NCBI RefSeq assembly: GCF_024648825.1
Contig: NZ_JANBBE010000001.1
Span: 1,116,001 to 1,180,000 of the forward strand
Length of the DNA: 64,000 bases
DNA from: Lentzea californiensis
GTDB taxonomy: Bacteria > Actinomycetota > Actinomycetes > Mycobacteriales > Pseudonocardiaceae
Direction of reading: 5' to 3'
The first letter of the stretch is position 1, and each line of letters begins with the position of its first letter. This document shows, in pieces, positions 18,032 to 27,595 of this stretch. The notes under the pieces are model-generated. The model saw only the letters and a list, made by a program, of their open reading frames with translations. It was not told the origin of the DNA and ran no database searches. The position numbers and the translations under genes are program-made.

Positions 18032-18980
18032 GCAGGACCTTGCCGAAGACGTCGCTCGCCTCCAGCAGCCGGTGCGCCTCGGCGGCGTCCGGCATCGGCA
18101 CGACCTGACCGACGATCGGCTCGACCGCACCGCTCTCGATCAACGGCCACAGGTGTTCGCGGACCTGGGCCACGATCGCGCCCTTGCCGTCGACGCTGCG
18201 GCCGCGCAGGCCCGTCGCCATCACGGACGCCCGCTTGGCGAGGAGCTTGCCGATCGGCAGCTCGCCCTTCACACCGCCCTGCATGCCGATGATCATCAAC
18301 CGGCCGTCCGGGGCGAGGACGTCGATGTTGCGGGGGAGGTAGGAGGCGCCCATGTTGTCGAGCACGACGTCCGCCTGCTTGACCTCGGCGACGAAGTCCT
18401 GGGTCTTGTAGTTGACCGTGATGTCCGCGCCGAGCTCGGCGCACTTCCGCAGCCGCTCGTCCGATCCCGCGGTGACCGCGACGGTCGCGCCGAGCGCCTT
18501 GGCCACCTGGATCGCGTGCGTGCCGATGCCACCCGCACCGCCGTGCACGAGGAACGTCTCGCCGAGCTTGAGCCGGCCGTCCATCACGACGTTCGACCAC
18601 ACCGTGCACGCGACCTCGGGCAGCGCGGCCGCCGTGACGACGTCGACGTTCGCCGGGACGGGCAGGACCTGCACCGCGGGCACGACGACCTTCTCCGCGT
18701 AGCCTCCGCCGGCCAGCAGCGCGCACACCTCGTCGCCGACCTGCCAGCCCGTGACGCCCTCGCCGAGCGCCGCGATCGTGCCGGAGCACTCCAGCCCGAT
18801 GACGTCCGAGGCGCCCTTGGGAGGCGGGTACAAACCCTGCCGCTGCAACAGGTCCGCGCGGTTGACCGCACTCGCGGCGACGTCGATCAGCACCTCGCCC
18901 GCGCCGGGCACCGGGTCTGCGACCTCGGTCCACTCGAGCACGTCCGGGCCGCCGGGTTCGCGAACAGTGATGGCACGCAT
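18015..18980 (-). CDS. NAD(P)H:quinone oxidoreductase (zinc-less MDR family)
   Basis: A 321-residue medium-chain reductase of the QOR/PIG3 type. The N-terminal GroES-like domain has VREPGGPDVLEWTEV, AVNRADLLQRQGLYPPP and GLECSGTIAALGEGV; the NADP domain has FLVHGGAGGIGTHAIQVAK. The structural and catalytic zinc Cys sets of alcohol dehydrogenases are missing. It would reduce quinones or enals with NADPH in the cytoplasm. ATG 18980 has a -10 box (TACGGT) seven bases upstream. It is divergent from a GNAT gene with 45 bp between, so both promoters overlap in that gap. Confidence 0.88.
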   Translation of the reverse strand: MRAITVREPGGPDVLEWTEVADPVPGAGEVLIDVAASAVNRADLLQRQGLYPPPKGASDVIGLECSGTIAALGEGVTGWQVGDEVCALLAGGGYAEKVVVPAVQVLPVPANVDVVTAAALPEVACTVWSNVVMDGRLKLGETFLVHGGAGGIGTHAIQVAKALGATVAVTAGSDERLRKCAELGADITVNYKTQDFVAEVKQADVVLDNMGASYLPRNIDVLAPDGRLMIIGMQGGVKGELPIGKLLAKRASVMATGLRGRSVDGKGAIVAQVREHLWPLIESGAVEPIVGQVVPMPDAAEAHRLLEASDVFGKVLLKRDR

Positions 18981-18987
18981 GCGGTCG

Positions 18988-18993
18988 ACCGTA
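18988..18993 (-). promoter_or_regulatory. -10 element TACGGT before the oxidoreductase
   Basis: Minus-strand TACGGT ends seven bases before ATG 18980. The surrounding ACGGTATTACGGT is a short direct repeat that could also serve as a regulator site shared with the divergent GNAT gene. Confidence 0.4.
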
Positions 18994-19025
18994 ATACCGT
19001 TCGACAGGTCCGGCACCATCGGATC

Positions 19026-19658
19026 ATGGACGCCTGGCCTCTGCGACACCTGGTTCTCCGCACCCCGCGCCTGGAGCTGCGCCCGGACGACGACGCCGGC
19101 CTGTTCGAGCTCGTCGAGGTCGCCAAGGCGGGCGTGCACGACCCGGCCGAGATGCCGTTCAACGTGCCGTGGACCGACAGCCTGGCGGACGACCACGGGT
19201 TCGGCGTGGTCCAGTTCTTCTGGGGCATGCGCGCCAAACTGGCTGCGAAGGACTGGGCCATCTGCTTCCTCGTGCGGCACGAGGGCAAGGTCATCGGCGT
19301 GCAGGAGATGGGTGCGCGCGATTTCGGCGTGCTGCGCGAGGTGAACACCGGGTCGTGGCTGGGCAAGGAGTTCCAGGGCAACGGCTTCGGCACGGAGATG
19401 CGTGTGGGCGTGCTGCAGTTCGCGTTCGACCACCTGGGCGCGCACATCGCTCGTTCGGCGGCTTGGCAGGGCAACCAGGCGTCCAACCGCGTCAGCGCCA
19501 AGCTCGGCTACGTGCACGACGGCACGATCGGTGCCGCACCGCGCGGAGAACGCCTTGAGCACGTGCGATTGCGTTTGGACGAGGCGGATTTCGTGCGCCC
19601 GGAGTGGAACGTCACGGTCGACGGACTAGCGGAGTGTGTTCAGCTGATCACCAGCTGA
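19026..19658 (+). CDS. GNAT family N-acetyltransferase, RimJ/RimL type
   Basis: A 210-residue acetyltransferase. LRTPRLELRP at the N-terminus, VIGVQEMGARDF in the central strand, NTGSWLGKEFQGNGFGTEM as the acetyl-CoA loop (GxGxG-like QGNGFG) and NQASNRVSAKLGY as the final helix form the usual RimJ-like set. It transfers acetyl from acetyl-CoA to an amine, perhaps a protein N-terminus or a small metabolite. ATG 19026 gives a full-length domain. It is divergent from the oxidoreductase gene. Confidence 0.85.
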   Translation: MDAWPLRHLVLRTPRLELRPDDDAGLFELVEVAKAGVHDPAEMPFNVPWTDSLADDHGFGVVQFFWGMRAKLAAKDWAICFLVRHEGKVIGVQEMGARDFGVLREVNTGSWLGKEFQGNGFGTEMRVGVLQFAFDHLGAHIARSAAWQGNQASNRVSAKLGYVHDGTIGAAPRGERLEHVRLRLDEADFVRPEWNVTVDGLAECVQLITS

Positions 19659-19703
19659 ACTCCCGCCGACCGACGGATTGTGTCCTGGGTCTCCTTCTTG
19701 TGA

Positions 19704-21248
<1,545 letters not shown>

Positions 21249-21262
21249 CCGCTTGATCGCTG

Positions 21263-21294
21263 GAACAGGGGTCCCTTCAACGGGGCCCCTGTTC
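21263..21294. terminator. bidirectional terminator hairpin
   Basis: A 13-bp stem with one G-U pair around a six-base loop (TTCAAC) between the convergent M28 gene and the large membrane-protein gene. It can serve both. Confidence 0.75.
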
Positions 21295-21313
21295 TCCAGC
21301 AGGAGGGTCGACC

Positions 21314-23281
21314 TCAGCGCTGCGCGTCCGTGGGGCGGCGGTCGCAAGGACTGACCCGGTAAAGGCGGAACTTACCCGCCTGGTCGATCAGTTCGAATCC
21401 GGCCGACGGCGCCGGGTAGTCGAAACCGTCGAAGTAGTTGCCCTTCACACCGTCACTGCTCAGCAGATACCGGAGGTTGATCCGGTTGACCATCTCGCAG
21501 ACCTTCGGATCGGACGGGTTGTTGAGGTGGTCGGACAGGTAGATCTGCTCAGCGGTCGGTCTGCCGAGGTTGAGCTGCGGGAACAGAACCTGCCTCTGGC
21601 TGAGCGTCATGGCTGCCGTGCTGCCGTTGTTGGGCGTCTGGGCGATGACGGTGCCGGGCTCGGTCCGCTCGTCCAGCCGTGCGAACAGGGCCTGCTCTTC
21701 CTTGCTGAGCAGTGGATGCACCACCGGGTACGCGACCGCTACGCGCTCGCTGTTGTCCTGGATGTTCAGGCCGTTGGTGCTCAGCACGAGCAGGATGGCG
21801 ATCAGGGGCACGACCGCGAGCGCCCAGAAGTTGGTCGCCGCGCGGAACTGCTGGAGCGACTCCTTCCGCAGCAGCGTGCGGATCAGGGTGGCGACCGCGA
21901 TGGTGCCGAACACGGTGATCGGAATACCGGTGATCGGGATCATCGCTGCGATCCGGTGCGAGTCGGTGTACCAGAAGCCGGTGAACATCCGCCGGTCCAC
22001 ACCTTCGACGCCCGCCGCCAGCACGTAGATGCCGCAGGACACCGCGTGACTGGCCACGAGCCAGCGCCGGTTGCGCTGGCGGAAGCAGGAGAAGATGCCC
22101 ACGATCAGCAGGATGGCCAGCAGCCAGTCGACGGCGCCGCCGTTCGTCGCGCCGGTCAGCGCCTCGCCGACTGCGTGAGCGGGCGACTCGAACGGCGGTG
22201 AGTCGGCCTCCATGACCCGGCTGAACAAGTTCAGCTCGCGGACGACCACCCAGTACGCGGGCGCGGCGAGGACGATGATCGTGCCCAGCACGTAGGCGAA
22301 CTTCTTGCGACCCGCCCGGTAGTGCTTGGTGGCGCTCAGCGCGAGGCTGAGGACCACTGCCGAGACCGCCACGGCGGCAAGGCTGATCAGCGCGTTCGGA
22401 TGCGAGATCGCCACGGTCGCGAGGATCACGGGGGCGAGCAGCCACGCCCGGCCACGTCCGATGACGTCCTCTTTGGCCAGGTTCACCATCGACATGAGGG
22501 CCGCCATCGCGGCGGGCACGAGGGCGAGGCCGAGCAGGTTCGGCCACAGGATCCCCCAGCCGAGCAGCTCCCACGGAAAAGCACCGAACGCGACGCTGAG
22601 CAGGCCCGCAATGCCCACCGCCATCGGGGACGGCCCGGCGAGCTGACGCATGAGCAGCATGCAGCCCAGCGGCCAGATGATCAGCGCGATGGTGACGGAG
22701 AGGAGGTTGGCCGCCACTGGCACCGAGATACCGGTGATCATGATCAGCAGCGAGCCGAGGCCGTGCCAGGCAGCCGGGTAGAACCCGCGAACGCGGTCCG
22801 GCACTCCCAGCGTGTCGATCATCAACGTGGAGGCGTTGCCGCTGTTGAGGATGTTGACCAGCGCGTTGTAGTGGAACGGTGAGTCACTGGTGTGGATGAG
22901 CTGGTCGGGGTCGGTGATCGCGCGGATCACCGTGAGCATGCCGAAGACGACCGCGGCTGTGATGCCCACGAGCGCCGCGACCGTGACCCTCCAGCCGTCC
23001 GCCGGCGCGGGCGCGGGGAGCCGCTTCCTCAACGGCAGCAGAATGCAGGCGAGAACGAGTGACAGGCCGCCGAAAACGATCAGCATGAGCACGGGTGACC
23101 AGCGGATGCCGAAAATCGGCGAGATCATCGCGGTCAGCGCGACGACCCCCACGACGATCATCGGTGCCATGGCGACGGCCGCCAGCCGGCGAAGGCCGAT
23201 CAGGTAGGTGATGAGCAGGCCGGGCACGACGAGCAACACGCCGCACAACACCATGGTCGGCAGCGCACCAACCCATGTCAT
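21314..23281 (-). CDS. large multi-pass membrane protein, GT-C/DUF6541-like
   Basis: A 655-residue protein with about twelve or more membrane segments in its first 500 residues and a soluble C-terminal part ending RLYRVSPCDRR. An acidic motif in the first large outer loop (HTSDSPFHYNALVNI) resembles the acidic site of GT-C polyprenyl-phosphate-sugar transferases. Size and neighbourhood (near bpa and the Rv3778c-like gene) suggest the Rv3779-type family, sometimes annotated DUF6541; that match is from memory. It would work on the outer side of the membrane with a lipid-linked sugar. ATG 23281 has a GGGGG ribosome site. Confidence 0.65.
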   Translation of the reverse strand: MTWVGALPTMVLCGVLLVVPGLLITYLIGLRRLAAVAMAPMIVVGVVALTAMISPIFGIRWSPVLMLIVFGGLSLVLACILLPLRKRLPAPAPADGWRVTVAALVGITAAVVFGMLTVIRAITDPDQLIHTSDSPFHYNALVNILNSGNASTLMIDTLGVPDRVRGFYPAAWHGLGSLLIMITGISVPVAANLLSVTIALIIWPLGCMLLMRQLAGPSPMAVGIAGLLSVAFGAFPWELLGWGILWPNLLGLALVPAAMAALMSMVNLAKEDVIGRGRAWLLAPVILATVAISHPNALISLAAVAVSAVVLSLALSATKHYRAGRKKFAYVLGTIIVLAAPAYWVVVRELNLFSRVMEADSPPFESPAHAVGEALTGATNGGAVDWLLAILLIVGIFSCFRQRNRRWLVASHAVSCGIYVLAAGVEGVDRRMFTGFWYTDSHRIAAMIPITGIPITVFGTIAVATLIRTLLRKESLQQFRAATNFWALAVVPLIAILLVLSTNGLNIQDNSERVAVAYPVVHPLLSKEEQALFARLDERTEPGTVIAQTPNNGSTAAMTLSQRQVLFPQLNLGRPTAEQIYLSDHLNNPSDPKVCEMVNRINLRYLLSSDGVKGNYFDGFDYPAPSAGFELIDQAGKFRLYRVSPCDRRPTDAQR

Positions 23282-23422
23282 AACAGAACCCCCGTGTTAG
23301 ACCTGCTTACCAAGTGACGCCTCGCACGGGAGGAAAGTTGCATCCGTCGATTGGTCAGGCCGAAGCAGTGTATTGGACTCAACTGCCAGGTCCGTTCCTG
23401 CCCCAGGTGCCGGCGCAAATGT

Positions 23423-23459
23423 GAACAGGGCGGTGCGCAGATCGCGCACCGCCCTGTTC
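23423..23459 (-). terminator. former terminator of tRNA-Ser(UGA), now 12 kb away
   Basis: A perfect 16-bp stem with loop AGATC. It lies 12 bp beyond the tRNA 3'-end fragment at 23472-23528, so before the element inserted it would have ended the leftward tRNA-Ser transcript. Confidence 0.7.
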
Positions 23460-23471
23460 GTGCTGTCAAAA

Positions 23472-23528
23472 TGCGGAAGCGGAGGGATTTGAACCCCCGG
23501 ACGGTTGCCCGTCTCCCGCTTTCAAGGC
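23472..23528 (-). repeat. att site, left copy (tRNA-Ser 3' fragment)
   Basis: 57 bp identical to 35422-35478. It contains the T arm, variable arm and half of the anticodon arm of tRNA-Ser(UGA) but not the 5' half, so it is not a functional tRNA. Identity ends at the first base after AAGGC. Confidence 0.95.
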
Positions 23529-23944
23529 TGCATCTGGCTGTCCAGGCTTGTTCGGACTAGTCCGCAGTTGTCGGAGTTGCCTGGTCAGGGGTGCTGTCCC
23601 GTCCTAACCCGTCCCGGACCGTTGCTACACCGTCGCTACACCTCGTTCTGGTGGCTGGCCTGTGGCTGTCCCGTCCCGCTGGTCCTCGGTGGGGCGGCTT
23701 TGGCGTGTCCGGTGGCCGATGACGCGGAGCGTTGGCGGGCGTCGATCGCCGTGCCCGGCTCGGTCAGGTCTTGGATCGCGCGATCGTCCTGACGCCTGGG
23801 TGCTGGGAGCTCCTGCGCGTCGCCGTCCGTGGCGCGCTGCCGTGGATGGATGCCGGCCGCGCCGCACGGCCGACGGGCGGAGCGAAGCGGGAGCCCGGCG
23901 TGCCGGGATGGATGGGGAGCCGGTGCCAACGTGACAGGCCCCGT
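23529..23944. other. element left-end noncoding region
   Basis: No convincing gene. Besides the arm-type repeats at 23621-23642 it holds a second direct repeat, GCTGTCCCGTCC, at 23593-23604 and 23665-23676. Open frames on the minus strand here lack a ribosome site and a recognisable product. Confidence 0.6.
23621..23642. promoter_or_regulatory. probable integrase arm-type sites, left end
   Basis: GTTGCTACACC (23621-23631) followed directly by GTCGCTACACC (23632-23642). The same motif occurs twice in the same orientation near the other end (35352-35374). Tandem short repeats on both sides of the core are typical of tyrosine-integrase attP sites. Confidence 0.6.
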
Positions 23945-23967
23945 GCGCGCCGCCGACGGCGGCGCGC
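23945..23967 (-). terminator. hairpin downstream of the CD-NTase gene
   Basis: A perfect 10-bp GC stem (GCGCGCCGCC / GGCGGCGCGC) with loop GAC, 47 bp past the stop of the leftward CD-NTase gene. It probably ends the GntR-HAD-effector-cyclase transcript. Confidence 0.55.
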
Positions 23968-24014
23968 CTTGATCCCATAGAGCCAATTTCGGCAACGACA
24001 TGCACATCAGAAAG

Positions 24015-24887
24015 CTAGCGAGCGGGAAAGTTGCCGCCGAACACTAGGTTCCAGTAGTAGAACGCGTCATTGATCTTTCCTTCTTTCTCCGCGTCTATCG
24101 CCTTGCGCGCCCTGGTAGCCGCTGTGCTGAGCTTCGAGAGAGCGTCATCGGCCTTTACGGTCGTCGAGCACGCATAGAATCGCCCTGATGCCCCTTTGGG
24201 GTCGTTCATGGCGGCGAGTCCAATAGAGTGAAGGTGTTCAAGAAGTCGGCAGATGTCGTGAGAAGCAATAAAGCTTTTCTCGGTAGACAGGTACTTTGCG
24301 GCACGCATCTCAAGGTAGAAAGACGATGCGGGAACATTGCCGTAGTACTTCCAGGCCTTGATTAGTCGAGCCAGTTTCTTAGCTCCGCCTGCAATGCCCG
24401 CCTTGGTGTTGATCTCAGTGACGTAGTTGAGATGAGCGGCTGGGGCGCTGTCCAGCCATTCTCCAGGGGTGACACTTGGGATGTCATAAACGTTGTAGTC
24501 GTTTCCACCTCTGGTGGTTAGAAATCCGGGAAGAATTTCCCAGGTCTCCGAACCTCCGGCAAACTCGACTACTACAGTCGGTCGACTGATCCGAACGGTC
24601 GTGCTTGGAAAGCTTGCCTGCAAGGCATCTTTTACCCAGTTTAGTGCAGTAGTTGATGAACCAGGCTTGCTTTCCCCGAGGCTTACGAGCAAGTCGACAT
24701 CTGTGTGATTTCGCACACCGGTGCCGTGTGTGAATGATCCCGTTTCGCGAAAAGCTTTCACGCTGAGTGCTTTTTTGAGTGAAGTCTCGACGCTCGTGCG
24801 ATGTTTGGCGGATGCTACTCTTTGGGATTCGAGAGGTACAAGGCGCCCTAGGAACGTGTCGAATCCTTGGTTGACCGATAGTGCCAT
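24015..24887 (-). CDS. CD-NTase-like nucleotidyltransferase (CBASS cyclase)
   Basis: A 290-residue enzyme of the cGAS/DncV-like (SMODS) type. The active site is seen as TGSFTHGTGVRNHTDVDLLV-like sequence: Gly50-Ser51, then Asp63 and Asp65. The third acidic position is Glu117 in EILPGF, where family members usually have Asp. The C-terminal part is helical. Such enzymes make cyclic di- or trinucleotides after phage infection. The gene is downstream of a four-TM effector gene in the same leftward run, with a GGAGG site before ATG 24887. Codon use and base composition are clearly less GC-rich than host genes, in line with acquisition. Confidence 0.82.
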   Translation of the reverse strand: MALSVNQGFDTFLGRLVPLESQRVASAKHRTSVETSLKKALSVKAFRETGSFTHGTGVRNHTDVDLLVSLGESKPGSSTTALNWVKDALQASFPSTTVRISRPTVVVEFAGGSETWEILPGFLTTRGGNDYNVYDIPSVTPGEWLDSAPAAHLNYVTEINTKAGIAGGAKKLARLIKAWKYYGNVPASSFYLEMRAAKYLSTEKSFIASHDICRLLEHLHSIGLAAMNDPKGASGRFYACSTTVKADDALSKLSTAATRARKAIDAEKEGKINDAFYYWNLVFGGNFPAR

Positions 24888-24991
24888 CTAGGCCTCCAGC
24901 CGGCTAGCGGATAGATGAGCCTACACCTCGTGTGTCCTTGCTATGAACCACGACACACATGTTCCATGTCGAATAGAATCAGTACGGGAAG

Positions 24992-25891
24992 CTAAGTACC
25001 TGAGCTATCCGGTGTCTGCTGAATGCTGCTCGCGGCAGCTTGCATGGCCGACTCATCGCGTCCTCTGAAATACTTGTAGAACCAGTTTGGTACGCGAGCT
25101 ACCTGGTTTCTGGTGTCAAATATTCCATCCTGGATATCGCGGCAGATGACTTCGATATCTTTGACGCGTTCAGGCGATGGCTGATCGTGAAGATCAGGGT
25201 CAAGCACGTCTTGCAGTCTGCCGAGGAGAATCTTCCTATCGCCGACAATGTTTCGCTGTGCTCGGACTATCTCTGTTGCAAGGATAATCGCTGCAAGAGA
25301 TGGGACGTACCAGCGCAGCAATGTCGTCCAAACTGTCATTCCTCCAGCTACGCCGACTGCTACGCCAATGGTTACCCAGCCGATTCTTGCCCATCGAACG
25401 AAGTTCATCCATCGCTCGCGTAGCCGGATATCCCATGTTAGGTTTGAACGCTGGCAGAGCATTATGTCGAATGGGCGAGAGGTCTTGGAGACATCGGGGT
25501 ACCAATTTTTGAGGTCGTCGATGGACCCGCGATAACGACCGGCCAGGTCGTGTAGGCGTTCCGGTTGAATCTTGGCTGCGCGCGAATTATTCCAGGGAAG
25601 TTCGAAGACATAGGTGTCAAAGTGTTCTTGGATTGTGGCAGCTTCGAGGGCCTTTTGCTTGCTCCATTGAGCAAGTCCCAGGGTTGAGATGAGAGCCCAG
25701 AGCGCGCCGCTTAGGGCGAGAATTGGTTCTGTTCGCCCTAGGATTGCGTAGACAATGGTGATTACCACCAGTGCGATCGAGCCCAACGTACGAACTGCTT
25801 CAATTCGCGTTGGTGTTGTATTCGAAACGCGAGAGCACTTCAAGAGTGATATTGCCTGATCATCATTCTGTCGCGCATTGATCGAGCCCAT
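24992..25891 (-). CDS. four-TM membrane protein, S-4TM-type CBASS effector
   Basis: A 299-residue protein with two hairpins of membrane segments: about 35-52 (LGSIALVVITIVYAILG), 57-77, 168-188 (VTIGVAVGVAGGMTVW) and 193-210. The soluble loop between the hairpins carries VFELPWNNSRAAKI and DIMLCQRSNLTWDIRLRERW. The layout, size and neighbour match the S-4TM family, the putative pore-forming effector associated with SMODS nucleotidyltransferases. It would open or damage the inner membrane when it senses the cyclic nucleotide. It lies 34 bp after the HAD gene and about 100 bp before the cyclase gene, all on the same strand. Confidence 0.75.
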   Translation of the reverse strand: MGSINARQNDDQAISLLKCSRVSNTTPTRIEAVRTLGSIALVVITIVYAILGRTEPILALSGALWALISTLGLAQWSKQKALEAATIQEHFDTYVFELPWNNSRAAKIQPERLHDLAGRYRGSIDDLKNWYPDVSKTSRPFDIMLCQRSNLTWDIRLRERWMNFVRWARIGWVTIGVAVGVAGGMTVWTTLLRWYVPSLAAIILATEIVRAQRNIVGDRKILLGRLQDVLDPDLHDQPSPERVKDIEVICRDIQDGIFDTRNQVARVPNWFYKYFRGRDESAMQAAASSIQQTPDSSGT

Positions 25892-25925
25892 AATGGGTGC
25901 TCCGGGGTCGTCTGGATCTTTGTTC

Positions 25926-26648
25926 TTATTCGGTCGCCCCTAATTGGGCTGCGGTTTCTACGTCTAGCATGCTGTGGCAGACTATTTCTGCGCCTGCTTG
26001 TACAAGTGTCAGGTCTTTGCCCGGTTTGTTCGCATACCCAATTGTTCGCACTCCTGCGGCTCGGCCGGCGAGCATGTCTGAGGAGGAGTCCCCAATGAAG
26101 ATGCAGTTCGAGTGGGTGGCCCCGAGCTTCTCGACTGCGTTGAAGACAAGGGTTGGATTAGGCTTCAATTCGTCTGGGTCGAAGCTGGATCTAGAACTTA
26201 CGAGGGCGATATGCGCTTCCAGGCCGTGTTTGAAGATGTAGGACTCGACGGCTTCCGCAGAGTTGTTGCTCACAATAGAGACTTTCTTCCCCTGCGATGC
26301 CCAAGTTGAGATCAGCTTGTGTGCGCCTGGAGTGGGAGAAGCTGTTTCTATTGCTTCAACTTCATGCGCTCGAAGTGCGCTTTCTATGAACTTGGCTTCC
26401 CTTTCGCCTAGACGGCTAGCGTACTTGTATATCTCGAAGGGGTCATCGGTGCGCTGCACTTCGATCGGCAGTAGCATTCGAGAGTTGGGCTCAAGAATCT
26501 CTCGTAGCTGTTCTGCGACGATGGGCGCTGGAAAGCCGCTGAACACGGAGCAAATAGGTCCATCGAAATCGATTAGCAGGACGTCTGCGGCGACTAGGAA
26601 ATCGCGAATTTGACGAATTGCTTCATTGGCTCCGAGGTTCATTGTCAC
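25926..26648 (-). CDS. HAD family hydrolase
   Basis: A 240-residue phosphatase-like protein with the four HAD motifs: LLIDFDGPI (nucleophile Asp, about 26-34), VSIVSNNSAE (motif II), LKPNPTLVF (motif III Lys) and FIGDSSSDM (motif IV). The cap is the small helical C1 type between motifs I and II. Such genes are often found beside the regulator in AICEs, with no established role; it could also be part of the defence cargo. GTG 26648 overlaps the stop of the GntR gene by four bases, so the two are translated together. A/T-rich like the two genes after it. Confidence 0.85.
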   Translation of the reverse strand: MTMNLGANEAIRQIRDFLVAADVLLIDFDGPICSVFSGFPAPIVAEQLREILEPNSRMLLPIEVQRTDDPFEIYKYASRLGEREAKFIESALRAHEVEAIETASPTPGAHKLISTWASQGKKVSIVSNNSAEAVESYIFKHGLEAHIALVSSRSSFDPDELKPNPTLVFNAVEKLGATHSNCIFIGDSSSDMLAGRAAGVRTIGYANKPGKDLTLVQAGAEIVCHSMLDVETAAQLGATE

Positions 26649-27487
26649 CGCTCATAATCCGTAGAGACGGTAGTCCACATCGAGTCGAACCACATGCGTG
26701 CCTGCTCGACGTATTGGCTGCCGGTGCTGGTGTCGTCGTCGGTGACGCTGTGGTGAAAGAGGATGGCTTCCTTGCCGACGAGGTCGTAGATCGGCTTGGG
26801 TTCGCCGTCGAAGCGGATGACGTGCTCGCGGACTGGGTAAAAGCCGAAGAAGGCTTCCTCGTTGTTGAGCAGGTAGAGCTTGAACAGCGGGGCGGCTCGG
26901 TGCACCTTGATCTCGACGGAGACGTCCTTGACTAGGCCGAGGTCTCCGAGTTCCTGGACATTGTCCACGATCGCGAGGGTGTGGCGGCGCATGATCTCGT
27001 CCATGCGCTTGCGGAAGCCTGGGCTGTCCTGCAAGTCCTCGACCTGGCACGGGATTGCCCACGGTTGAGACGTGTCCGGGACGAGCATCCGGATGTTGAT
27101 CGAGGCGGGCGTCAGTCGGCCGATCCGGATCTTGTCCAGAGGCTCCTGCATGACGCCTTGCAGTGTCTCGCCAGAGAAGCCGGCGAAGTCGATGGAGACG
27201 CGCTCGGCCTCGAATGCGCGCTCGATGTGTGGGCGGAGTCCTACTGGGCGCTCGGTGCGCTCGCGGACGAAGGCGCCGCTGCCCTGTCGAGAGACGATCA
27301 GGCCTTCGTCGCGCAGTTCGCGCAATGCGTTCTGCACTGTCATCGGCGCAACCTCGTACTTCTTCGCCAGCTCGGCGCGCGAAGGCAGCTTGTCGCCGGC
27401 CTTGAAGACCTTGGTCAGGATGGCGGCCCGCAGAGCATTCGCTACCTGCACGTACGGCGGGCGCGGGTCGTCCGGGTCCAGTGCCAT
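26645..27487 (-). CDS. GntR family regulator of the element
   Basis: A 280-residue regulator. The N-terminal winged helix (YVQVANALRAAI, KLPSRAELAKKY, MTVQNALRELRDEG, VSRQGSGAFVRE) is a clear GntR DNA-binding domain. The remainder (from about residue 85) is a ligand or oligomer domain of unclear type. ATG 27487 follows a GAGGGAG site. By analogy with KorSA of pSAM2, it probably represses the divergent pra-to-int transcript and its own; the 236-bp gap between them is full of palindromes (27511-27710). It leads a leftward run that ends in the CBASS-like genes. Confidence 0.85.
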   Translation of the reverse strand: MALDPDDPRPPYVQVANALRAAILTKVFKAGDKLPSRAELAKKYEVAPMTVQNALRELRDEGLIVSRQGSGAFVRERTERPVGLRPHIERAFEAERVSIDFAGFSGETLQGVMQEPLDKIRIGRLTPASINIRMLVPDTSQPWAIPCQVEDLQDSPGFRKRMDEIMRRHTLAIVDNVQELGDLGLVKDVSVEIKVHRAAPLFKLYLLNNEEAFFGFYPVREHVIRFDGEPKPIYDLVGKEAILFHHSVTDDDTSTGSQYVEQARMWFDSMWTTVSTDYER

Positions 27488-27510
27488 GACTCCCTCTCGA
27501 TCTTCGACCT

Positions 27511-27573
27511 CCACAAGGTTCCTTGTGGAGCTTGCTTGCATGCATGCATGCACAAGACGTGCGTGCATGCATG
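27511..27573. promoter_or_regulatory. palindromes upstream of the GntR gene
   Basis: CCACAAGGTTCCTTGTGG (27511-27528) is a perfect inverted repeat. (TGCA)x4 at 27537-27552 is a perfect 16-bp palindrome and TGCATGCATG recurs at 27564-27573. They lie just upstream of ATG 27487 and are candidate operators for autoregulation. Confidence 0.5.
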
Positions 27574-27595
27574 AACTGATGATAGGGCGACTTGT

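Noticed and set aside
23472-23528. A second tRNA-Ser gene
   Set aside because: Only the 3' half is present; the sequence past AAGGC does not form the 5' half of a tRNA, so it is the att remnant.
23625-24007. Two minus-strand open frames of 123-126 codons at the left end of the element
   Set aside because: No ribosome site or domain, low-complexity Arg/Pro/Ala composition, and they contain the arm-type repeats and a terminator hairpin.
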